Below are positions 49,101 through 61,100 of a stretch of 64,000 nt of DNA, one piece after another (within the stretch, counting starts at the first letter, position 1; every line of letters starts with the position of its first letter). Location of the stretch: positions 995,433 to 1,059,432 of the forward strand of contig NW_018396398.1 of assembly GCF_000003195.3 (NCBI RefSeq). Direction: 5' to 3'. Position numbers and translations under genes: made by a program. The notes below the pieces were generated by a model. It made no database searches. It was not told the origin of the DNA and worked only from the letters and a program-made list of their open reading frames with translations. The DNA comes from Sorghum bicolor. Taxonomy: Eukaryota; Streptophyta; Magnoliopsida; Poales; Poaceae.

Positions 49101-49762
49101 TAGGTGTAAACTGTGCACCTATCTTGCATCGAAACTAACAATGTCTCCAAATGGACCGAAGTGAGATTCGATATGACACACGTAATCAAGGAGTTCCATC
49201 GGGTGCATCCAAATTGATTTCCAAGCATATGGTATGTTCCATGCAAACCATGCACCTACCTTGCATAAGGATTAGCACTATCTCCAAACTGACCGAACCA
49301 AGCTTCCACTTGAGCCTCTTCACCCAGGAGTGCCAAATAGTTCGTCCAAAGTGGTTTCTTTCACTATGGTGCATTAGGCGCAAACTGTGCACCTATCTTG
49401 CACTAAAACTTACAATGTCTACAAACGGACCGAAGCAAGATTCCATATGACACACGTCATCTAGGAGTTCCATTGGGTGCGTCCAAATTAATTTCTAAGC
49501 ATATGATATGTTCCATGCAAATCATGCACCTATCTTGCATCAAATTAGCACTATCTCCAAACATATCATACCGAGCTTCCACTTGAGCCTCTTCATCTAG
49601 GAGTACAAACAGGTGCGTCAATAATGGTTTCTTAGACTATGGTGCATTAGGCACAAACTATGCACCTATCTTGCACCGAAACTAACATTGTCTCCAAACA
49701 GACCGAAGCAAGATTCCATATGACACACGTCATCTAGGAGTTTCATTGGGTGCGTCCAAATT
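43171..49762 (+). repeat. Homogenised higher-order repeat: 10-mers (1,376 bp) and 8-mers (1,096 bp)
   Basis: The same diagnostic monomer falls at 43171, 44547, 45923, 47019, 48395 and 49763: spacings 1,376, 1,376, 1,096, 1,376 and 1,368. 1,376 is ten monomers plus a 6-bp insertion (acgtctgtgtcatc) seen near 44510, 45886 and 48358. The 1,096-bp unit lacks exactly the dimer that carries this insertion. Units are nearly identical over hundreds of bases. Confidence 0.88.
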
Positions 49763-51611
49763 GATTTCTTAACATATGGTACGTTCCATGCAAACTGTGC
49801 AACTATCTTGCATCAAGAATAGCACTATATCCGAATAGACCAAATCGAGCCTCCACTTGAGCCTCTTCAACTACGAATACCATCGGGTGCGTCTAAAATG
49901 GTTTCTTAGCATATGGTGCATTAGGCGTAAATCGTGCACATATCTTCTACCAAAACTAACACTGTCTCTAAATGAACCGTAGCAAGATTCCATATGACAC
50001 ACATCATCAAGGAGTTATATCAGGTGCGTCCAAATTGATTTCTAAGCATATCGTATGTTCCATGCAAACCGTGCATCTATCATGCATCAAGATTAGCACT
50101 ATCTCCAAGGAGACTAAATCGAGCTTTCACTTGAGCTCCTTGATGTAGGAGTACCATCGGATGCATCCAAAATGGTCTCTTATCCTATGGTGCATTACGT
50201 GCAAACCGTGCACCTATCTCGCACTGAAAGCACTGTCTCTAAACGGACCGAAGGGAGATTCCATACGACATATGTCATCTAGGAGTTCCATCTGGTGCGT
50301 CCAAATTGATTTCTGAGCATATGGTATGTTCCATGCAAATCGTACACCTATCTTGCATCAAGATTAGCACTATCTCTAAAGAGACCGAACCGAGTCTCCA
50401 CTTGAGCCTCTTCACCTAGGAGTACCAACAGGTGCTTCCAAAATGGTTTCCTAGACCTTGGTGCATTAGGCGCAAACCATGCACATATCTTGCACCGAAA
50501 CTAACACTATTTCTAAACATACCAAAGCGAGATTCCAAATGACACACGTCATCAAGGAGTTCCATCGGGTGCATCCAAATTGATTTCCAAGCATATGGTA
50601 TGTTCCATGCAAACCGTGCACCTATCTTGCATCAAGATTAGCACTATCTCCAAACAGACCAAACTTAGCTTCCATTTGAGCCTCTTCATCTAGGAGTACA
50701 AACAGGTGCATCAAAAATGGTTTCTTAGACTATGGTGCATTAGGCATAAACTATGCACCTATCTTGCACCGAAACTAACATCGTCTCCAAACAGACCGAA
50801 GCGAGATTCCATATGACACACATCATCTAGGAGTTCCATTGGGTGCATCCAAATTGATTTCTTAACATATGGTACGTTCCATGCAAACTATGCAACTATC
50901 TTGCATCAAGATTTGCACTATATCCGAACAGACCAAATCGAGCCTCCACTTGAGCCTCTTCAACTACGAGTACCATCGGGTGTGTCTAAAATGGTTTCTT
51001 AGCCTATGCCGCATTAGGCGTAAACCGTGCACATATCTTCTACCAAAACTAATACTGTCTCTAAGCACACCAAAGCGAGATTCCATATGACACACGTCAT
51101 CAAGGAGTTCTATCAGGTGTGTCCAAATTAATTTCTAAGCATATGGTACGTTCCATGCAGACCGTGCATCTATCTTGCATCAAGATTAGCACTATCTCCA
51201 AATAGACCAAACCGAGCTTTCACTTGAGCCTTTTACCTAGGAGTGCCATCGGTTGCGTCCAAAATGGTTTCATAGCCTATGCTGCATTATGTGCAAACCT
51301 TGCACCTATCTTGCACTGAAACTAACACTGTCTCCAAACAGACCAAAGCAAGATTTCATATGACACACGTCATCTAGGAGTTCCAACATGTGCATCCAGA
51401 TTGATTTCCAAGCATTTGGTCTGTTCCATTCAAACCGTGCACTTATCTTGCATCAAGATTAGCACTATCTCCAAACAGACCGAACTGAGCATCCACTTGA
51501 GCCCCTTCACCTAGGAGTACCAACAAGTGCGTCCAAAATGGTTTCTTAGACTATGGTGCATTAGGTGCAAACTGTGCACCTATCTTGCACCGAAACTAAC
51601 AATGTCTCCAA
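49763..51611 (+). repeat. Satellite, transition between the 10-mer and 16-mer blocks
   Basis: Monomers here resemble those at 42.0-43.2 kb (for example actatctccaaggagac at 42411 and 50098), so this is another copy of the earlier unit flanking the 10-mer block. Confidence 0.7.
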
Positions 51612-54600
51612 ATGGACCGAAGCGAGATTCCATATGACACACATCATCAAGGAGTTCCATCGGGTGCATCCAAATTGATTTCCAGGCATATGGTATGTTG
51701 CATGCAAACCATGCACCTTCCTTGCATAAGGATTAGCACTATCTCCAACCTGACCGAACCAAGCTTCCACTTGAGCCTCTTCACCCAGGAGTACCAAATT
51801 GTGCGTCCAAAATGGTTTCTTAGACTATGGTGCATTAGGCGCAGACTATGCACCTATCTTGCAATAAAACTTACAATGTCTACAAACAGACCGAAGCAAG
51901 ATTCCATATGACACACGTCATCTAGGAGTCCCATTGGGTACGTCCAAATAGATTTCTAAGCATATGGTACGTTCCTTGCAAATCATGCACCTATCTTGCA
52001 TCAAGATTAGCACTATCTCCAAATAGATGAAACCAAGCTCCCACTTGAACCTCTTCACCGAAGTAGCAACAGGTGCTTCCAAAATGGTTTCTTAGACTAT
52101 GCTGCATTAGGCGCAAACTATGCACATATCTTGCACCGAAACTAACACTATTTTGAAACAGACCAAAGCGAGATTCCATATGACACACATCATCAAGGAG
52201 TTCCATCGAGTGCATCCAAATTGATTTCCAAGCATCTGGTATGTTCCATGCAAACCGTACACCTATCTTGCATCAAGATTAGCACTATGTCCAAACAGAC
52301 CGATCCGAGCATCCACTTGAGCCTCTTCATCTAAGAGTACAAACAGGTGCGTCAAAAATGGTTTCTTAGACTATGGTGCATTAGGCACAAACTATGCACC
52401 AATCTTGCACCGAAACTAGCATTGTCTCCAAACAAACCAAAGCGAGATTCCATATGACACACGTCATCTAGGAGTTCCATTGGGTGCGTCCAAATTGATT
52501 TCTTAACATATGGTACGTTCCATGCAAACTATGCAACTATCTTGCATCACGAATAGCACTATATCCGAACAGACCAAATCGAGCCTCCACTTGAGCCTCT
52601 TCAACTATGAGTACCACCGGGTGCGTCTAAAATGGTTTCTTAGCCTATGGTGCATTAGGCGTAAACCGTGCACATATCTTCTACCAAACTAACACTGTCT
52701 CTAAACGAACCGAAGCAAGATTCCATATGACACACATCATCAAGGAGTTATATTAGGTGCGTCCTAATTGATTTCTTAGCATATCGTATGTTCCATGCAA
52801 ACCGTGCATCTATCTTGCATCAAGATTAGCACTATCTCTAAATAGACCAAACTGAGCTTTCACTTGAGCCCATTGACCTAGGAGTACCATCGGGTGCGTC
52901 CAAAATGGTTTCTTATCCTATGGTGCATTAGGTGCAAACCGTGCACCTATCTTGCACCAAAACTAACACTGTCTCTAAACGGACCGAAGTGAGATTCCGC
53001 ATGACACATGTCATCTAGGAGTTCCATTTTGTGCGTCCAAATTGATTTCTGAGCATATAGTATGTTCCATGCAAATCATGCACCTATCTTGCATCAAGAT
53101 TAGCACTATCTCTAAACAGACCGAACCGAGCCTCCACTTGAGCCTCTTCACCTAGGAGTACCAATAGGTGCTTCCAAAATGGTTTCTTAGACTTAGGTGC
53201 ATTAGGCGCAAACCGTGCACATATCTTGCACCGAAACTAATACTGTCTCTAAGCGCACCAAAGCGAGATTCCATGACACACGTCATCAACGAGTTCTATC
53301 GGGTGTGTCCAAATTAATTTCTAAGCATATGGTACGTTCCATGCAGACCGTGCATGTATCTTGCATCAAGATTAGCACTATCTCCAAATAGACTAAACCA
53401 AGCTTTCACTTCAGCCTTTTACCTAGGAGTACCATTGGGTGCGTCCAAAATGGTTTCATAGCCAATGCTGCATTATGTGCAAACCTTGTTGCACTGAAAC
53501 TAACACAGTCTCCAAACAGACAAAAGCAAGATTTCATATGACACACGTCATCTAGGAGTTCCATCATGTGCGTTTAGATTGATTTGCAAGCATTTGGTAT
53601 GTTCCCTGCAAACTGTGCACCTATCTTGCATCAAGATTAGCATTATCTCCAAACAGACCGAACCAAGCATCCACTTGAGCCCTTTCACCTAGGAGTACCA
53701 ACAAGTGCATCCAAACTGGTTTCTTAAACTATGGTGCATTAGGTGCGAACTGTGCACCTATCTTGCACCGAAACTAATAATGCCTCCAAATGGACCGAAG
53801 CGAGATTCCATATGACACACATCATCAAGGAGTTCCATCGGGTGCATCCAAATTGATTTCCAGGCATATGGTATGTTGCATGCAAACCATGCACCTACCT
53901 TGCGTAAGGATTAGCACTATCTCCAAACTGACCGAACCAAGCTTCCACTTGAGCCTCTTCACCCAGGAGTACCAAATTGTGCGTCTAAAATGGTTTCTTA
54001 GACTATGGTGCATTAGGCGCAGACTATGCACCTATCTTGCACTAAAACTTACAATGTCTACAAACAGACCGAAGCAAGATTCCATATGACACACGTCATC
54101 TAGGAGTCCCATTGGGTACGTCCAAATTGATTTCTAAGCATATGGTACGTTCCTTGCAAATCATGCAAATATCTTGCATCAAGATTAGCACTATCTCCAA
54201 ATAGATGAAACCGAGCTCCCACTTGAACGTCTTCAGCGAAGTAGCAACAGGTGCTTCCAAAATGATTTCTTAGACTATGGTGCATTAGGCGCAAACTATG
54301 CACATATCTTGCACCGAAACTAACACTATTTCTAAACAGACCAAAGCGAGATTCCATATGACACACATCATCAAGGAGTTCCGTCGAGTGCATCCAAATT
54401 GATTTCCAAGCATCTGGTATGTTCCATGCAAACCGTGCACCTATCTTGCATCAAGATTAGCACTATCTCCAAACAGACCGAACCGAGCATCCACTTGAGC
54501 CTCTTCAAACAGGTGCGTCAAAAATGGTTTCTTAGACTATGGTGCATTAGGCACAAACTATGCACCAATCTTGCACCGTAACTAGCATTGTCTCCAAACA

Positions 54601-57600
54601 AACCAAAGCGAGATTCCATATGACACACGTCATCTAGGAGTTCCATTGGGTGCGTCCAAATTGATTTCTTAACATATGGTACGTTCTAGGCAAACTGTGC
54701 AACTATCTTGCATCAAGATTAGCACTATATCCGAACAGACCAAATCGAGCCTCCACTTGAGCCTCTTCAACTACGAGTACCATCGGGTGCGTCTAAAATG
54801 GTTTCTTAGCCTATGGTGCATTAGGCGTAAACCGTGCACATATCTTCTACCAAACTAACACTGTATCTAAACGAACCGAAGCAAGATTCCATATGACACA
54901 CATCATCAAGGAGTTATATTAGGTGCGTCCTAATTGATTTCTTAGCATATCGTATGTTCCTTGCAAACCGTGCATCTATCTTGCGTCAAGATTAGCACTA
55001 TGTCCAAATAGACCAAACCGAGCTTTCACTTGAGCCCATTGACCTAGGAGTACCATCGGGTGCGTCCAAAATGGTTTCTTATCCTATGGTGCACTAGGTG
55101 CAAACCGTGCACCTATCTTGCACCAAAACTAACACTGTCTCTAAACGGACCGAAGTGAGATTCCATATGACACATGTCATCTAGGAGTTCCATTTTGTGC
55201 GTCCAAATTGATTCCTGAGCATATAGTATGTTCCATGCAAATCATGGACCTTTCTTGCATCAAGATTAGCACTATCTCTAAACAGACCGAACCGAGCCTC
55301 CACTTGAGCCTCTTCACCTAGGAGTACCAATAGGTGCTTCCAAAATGGTTTCTTAGACTTAGGTGCATTAGGCGCAAACCGTGCACATATCTTGCACCGA
55401 AACTAATACTGTCTCTAAGCGCACCAAAGCGAGATTCCATGACACACGTCATCAACGAGTTCTATCGGGTGTGTCCAAATTAATTTCTAAGCATATGGTA
55501 CGTTCCATGCAGACCGTGCATGTATCTTGCATCAAGATTAGCACTATCTCCAAATAGACTAAACCAAGCTTTCACTTCAGCCTTTTACCTAGGAGTACCA
55601 TTGGGTGCGTCCAAAATGGTTTCATAGCCTATGCTGCATTATGTGCAAACCTTGTTGCACTGAAACTAACACAGTCTCCAAACAGACCAAAGCAAGATTT
55701 CATATGACACACGTCATCTAGGAGTTCCATCATGTGCGTTTAGATTGATTTGCAAGCATTTGGTATGTTCCCTGCAAACCGTGCACCTATCTTGCATCAA
55801 GATTAGCATTATCTCCAAACAGACCGAACCACGCATCCACTTGAGCCCCTTCACCTAGGAGTACCAACAAGTGCATCCAAAATGGTTTCTTAAACTGTGG
55901 TGCATTAGGTGCGAACTGTGCACCTATCTTGCACCGAAACTAATAATGCCTCCAAATGGACCGAAGCGAGATTCCATATGACACACATCATCAAGGAGTT
56001 CCATCGGGTGCATCCAAATTGATTTCCAGGCATATGGTATGTTGCATGCAAACCATGCACCTACCTTGCGTAAGGATTAGCACTATCTCCAAACTGACCG
56101 AACCAAGCTTCCACTTGAGCCTCTTCACCCAGGAGTACCAAATTGTGCGTCTAAAATGGTTTCTTAGACTATGGTGCATTAGGCGCAGACTATGCACCTA
56201 TCTTGCACTAAAACTTACAATGTCTACAAACAGACCGAAGCAAGATTCCATATGACACATGTCATCTAGGAGTCCCATTGGGTACGTCCAAATTGATTTC
56301 TAAGCATATGGTACGTTCCTTGCAAATCATGCAAATATCTTGCATCAAGATTAGCACTATCTCCAAATAGATGAAACCGAGCTCTCACTTGAACCTCTTC
56401 ACCGAAGTAGCAACAGGTGCTTCCAAAATGATTTCTTAGACTATGGTGCATTAGGCGCAAACTATGCACATATCTTGCACCGAAACTAACACTATTTCTA
56501 AACAGACCAAAGCGAGATTCCATATGACACACATCATCAAGGAGTTCCGTCGAGTGCATCCAAATTGATTTCCAAGCATCTGGTATGTTCCATGCAAACC
56601 GTGCACCTATCTTGCATCAAGATTAGCACTATCTCCAAACAGACCGAACCGAGCATCCACTTGAGCCTCTTCATCTAGGAGTACAAACAGGTGTGTCAAA
56701 AATGGTTTCTAAGACTATGGTGCATTAGGCACAAACTATGCACCAATCTTGCACCGAAACTAGCATTGTCTCCAAACAAACCAAAGCGAGATTCCATATG
56801 ACACACGTCATCTAGGAGTTCCATTGGGTGCGTCCAAATTGATTTCTTAACATATGGTACGTTCCATGCAAACTGTGCAACTATCTTGCATCAAGATTAG
56901 CACTATATCCGAACAGACCAAATCGAGCCTCCACTTGAGCCTCTTCAACTACAAGTACCATCGGGTGCGTCTAAAATGGTTTCTTAGCCTATGGTGCATT
57001 AGGCGTAAACCGTGCACATATCTTCTACCAAACTAACACTATGTCTAAACGAACCGAAGCAAGATTCCATAAGACACACATCATCAAGGAGTTATATTAG
57101 GTGCGTCCTAATTGATTTCTTAGCATATCGTATGTTCCTTGCAAACCGTGCATCTATCTTGCATCAAGATTAGCACTATCTCCAAATAGACCAAACCGAG
57201 CTTTCACTTGAGCCCATTGACCTAGGAGTACCATCGGGTGCGTCCAAAATGGTTTCTTATCCTATGGTGCATTAGGTGCAAACCGTGCACCTATCTTGCA
57301 CCAAAACAAACACTGTCTCTAAACAGACCGAAGTGAGATTCCATATGACACATGTCATCTAGGAGTTCCATTTTGTGCTTCCAAATTGATTCCTGAGCAT
57401 ATAGTATGTTCCATGCAAATCATGCACCTATCTTGCATCAAGATTAGCACTATCTCTAAACAGACCGAACCGAGCCTCCACTTGAGCCTCTTCACCTAGG
57501 AGTACCAATAGGTGCTTCCAAAATGGTTTCTTAGACTTAGGTGCATTAGGCGCAAACCGTGCACATATCTTGCACCGAAACTAATACTGTCTCTAAGCGC

Positions 57601-58153
57601 ACCAAAGCGAGATTCCATGACACACGTCATCAACGAGTTCTATCGGGTGTGTCCAAATTAATTTCTAAGCATATGGTACGTTCCATGCAGACCGTGCATG
57701 TATCTTGCATCAAGATTAGCACTATCTCCAAATAGACTAAACCAAGCTTTCACTTCAGCCTTTTACCTAGGAGTACCATTGGGTGCGTCCAAAATGGTTT
57801 CATAGCCTATGCTGCATTATGTGCAAACCTTGCACCTATCTTGCACTGAAACTAACACTGTCTCCAAACAGACCAAAGCAAGATTTCATATGACACACGT
57901 CATCTGGGAGTTCCATCATGTGCATTTAGATTGATTTGCAAGCATTTGGTATGTTCCCTGCAAATGGTGCACCTATCTTGATTCAAGATTAGCATTATCT
58001 CCAAACAGACCGAACCGAGCATCCACTTGAGCCCCTTCACCTAGGAGTAAAAACAAGTGCGTCCAAAATGGTTTCTTAAACTATGGTGCATTAGGTGCAA
58101 ACTGTGCACCTATCTTGCATCAAAACTAACAATGTTTCCAAATAGACCGAAGT
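51612..58153 (+). repeat. 16-mer higher-order repeat, about 2,170 bp, three copies
   Basis: The variant ccaggcatatggtatgttgc occurs at about 51680, 53858 and 56024 (2,178 and 2,166 bp apart). A private 4-bp deletion (gattccatgacacac) marks the later parts at about 53270, 55435 and 57614, and a 16-bp deletion (aaccttgttgcactg) is shared by about 53483 and 55650. 16 x 137 is 2,192; the small deletions account for most of the shortfall. Confidence 0.85.
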
Positions 58154-61100
58154 GTGATTCCATATGACACATGTCATCAAGGAGTTCCATTGGGTGCATC
58201 CAAATTGATTTCCAAGCATATGGTATGTTCCATGCAAACCATGCACCTACCTTGCATAAGGATTAGCACTATCTCCAAACTGACTGAACCAAGCTTCCAC
58301 TTGAGCCTCTTCACCCAGGAGTACCAAATAGTTCGTCCAAAGTGGTTTCTTTGACTATGGTGCATTAGGCGCAAACTGTGCACCTATCTTGCACTAAAAC
58401 TTACAATGTCTACAAACGCACCGAAGCAAGATTCCATATGACACACGTCATCTAGGAGTTCCATTGGGTGCGTCCAATTTGATTTCTAAGGATATGGTAT
58501 GTTCCTTGCAAATCATGCACCTATCTTGCATCAAGATTAACACTATCTCCAAACAGATCAAACCGAGCTTCCACTTGAGCCTCTTCATCTAGGAGTACAA
58601 ACAGGTGCGTCAAAAATGGTTTCTTAGACTATGGTGCATTGGGCGCAAAGCATGCACATAACTTGCACCGAAACTAACACTTTTTCTAAATAGACCAAAG
58701 CAAAATTCCATATGACACACGTCATCAAGGAGTTCCATCGGGTGCATCCAAATTGATTTCCAAGCATATGGTATGTTCCATCCAAACAGACCGAACCGAG
58801 CTTCCACTTGAGCCTCTTCATCTAGGAGTACAAACAGGTGCGTCAAAAATGGTTTCTTAAACTATGTTGCATTAGGCACAAACTATCCACCTATCTTGCA
58901 CCGAAAGTAACATTGTCTCCAAACAGACCGAAGCGAGATTCCATATGACACATGTCATCTAGGAGTTCCATTGGGTGCGTCCAAATTGATTTCTTAACAT
59001 ATGGTACGCCATGCAAAATGTGCAACTATCTTGTATCGAAATTAGCACTGTATCCGAACAGACCAAATCAAGCCTCCACTTGAGCCTCTTCAACTCCGAG
59101 TACCATCGGGTGCGTCTAAAATTGTTTCTTAGCCTATGGTGCATTAGGCGTATACCGTGCACATATCTTCTACCAAAACTAACACTATCTCTAAACGACC
59201 TGAAGCAAGATTCCGTATGAGACACATCATCAAGGAGTTATATCAGGAGCGTCCTAATTGATTTCTGAGCATATCGTATGTTCCATTCAAACCGTGCATC
59301 TATTTTGCATCAAGATTAGCACTATCTCCAAACAGACCAAATCGAGCTTTCACTTGAGCCCCTTGACCTAGGAGTACCCTCGGGTGCGTCCAAAATGGTT
59401 TCTTATCCTATGGTGTATTATTTGAAACCATACACCTATGTTGCACTGAAACTAACACTGTCTCTAAACGGACCGAAGTAAGATTCCATATGACACATGT
59501 CATCTAGGGGTTCCATATAGTGTGTCCAATTTGATTTCTGAGCATATGGTATGTTCCATGCAAATCGTGCACCTATCTTGCATCAAGATTAGCACTATCT
59601 CTAAACAGAAAAAACCAAGCCTCCACTTGAGCCTCTTCACCTAGGAGTACCAACAGGTGCGTCCAAAATGGTTTCTTAGACTATGGTGCATTAGGTGCAA
59701 ACTGTGCACCTATCTTGCACCGAAACTAACAATGTCTCCAAATGGAACGGTGAGATTCCATATTACACACGTCATCAAGGAGTTCCATCGGGTGCATCCA
59801 AATTGATTTCCAAGCATATGGTATGTTCCATGCAAACCATGCACCTACCTTGCATAAGGATTAGCACTATCTCCAAACTGACCGAACCAAGCTTCCACTT
59901 GAGCCTCTTCACCCAAGAGTACCAAATAATTCGTCCAAAGTGGTTTCTTTGACTATGGTGCATTAGGCGCAAACTATGCACCTATCTTGCACTAAAACTT
60001 ACAATGTCTACAAACAGACCGAAGCAAGATTCCATATGACACACGTCATCTTGGAGTCCCATTGGGTACGTCCAAATTCATTTCTAAGCATATGGTACGT
60101 TCCTTGCAAATCATGCACCTATCTTGCATCAAGATTGGCACTATCTCCAAATAGATGAAACCGAGCTCCCACTTGAACCTCTTCACCGAAGTACCAACAG
60201 GTGCTTCCAAAATTATTTCTTAGACTATGGTGCATTAGGCGCAAACTATGCACATATCTTGCACCGAAACTAACACTATTTCTAAACAGACCAAAGCGAG
60301 ATTCCATATGACACACATCATCAAGGAGTTCCATTGAGTGCATCCAAATTGATTTCCAAGCATCTGGTATGTACCATGCAAACCGTGCACCTATCTTGCA
60401 TCAAGATTAGCACTATCTCCAAACAGACCGAACCGAGCATCCACTTGAGCCTCTTCATCTACGAGTACAAACAGGTGCGTCAAAAATGGTTTCTTAGACT
60501 ATGGTGCATTAGACACAAACTATGCACCAATCTTGCACCGAAACTAACATTGTCTCCAAACAGACCGAAGCGAGATTCCATATGACACACGTCATCTAGG
60601 AGTTCCATTGTGTGCGTCCAAATTGATTTCTTAACATATGGTACGTTCCATGCAAACTATGCAACTATCTTGCATCAAGATTAGCACTATATCCGAACAG
60701 ACCAAATCGAGCCTCCACTTGAGCCTCTTCAACTACGAGTACCATCGGGTGCGTCTAAAATTTTTTCTTAGCCTATGGTGCATTAGGCGTAAACCGTGCA
60801 CATATCTTCTACCAAACTAACACTGTCTCTAAACGAACCGAAGCAAGATTCCATATGACACACATCATCAAGGAGTTATATCAGGTGCGTCCTAATTGAT
60901 TTCTTAGCATATCGTATGTTCCATGCAAACCGTGCATCTATCTTGCATCAAGATTAGCACTATCTCCAAATAGACCAAACCGAGCTTTCACTTGAGCCCA
61001 TTGACCTAGGAGTACCATCGGGTGCGTCCAAAATGGTTTCTTATCCTATGGTGCATTAGGTGCAAACCGTGCACCTATCTTGCACAAAAACTAACACAGT

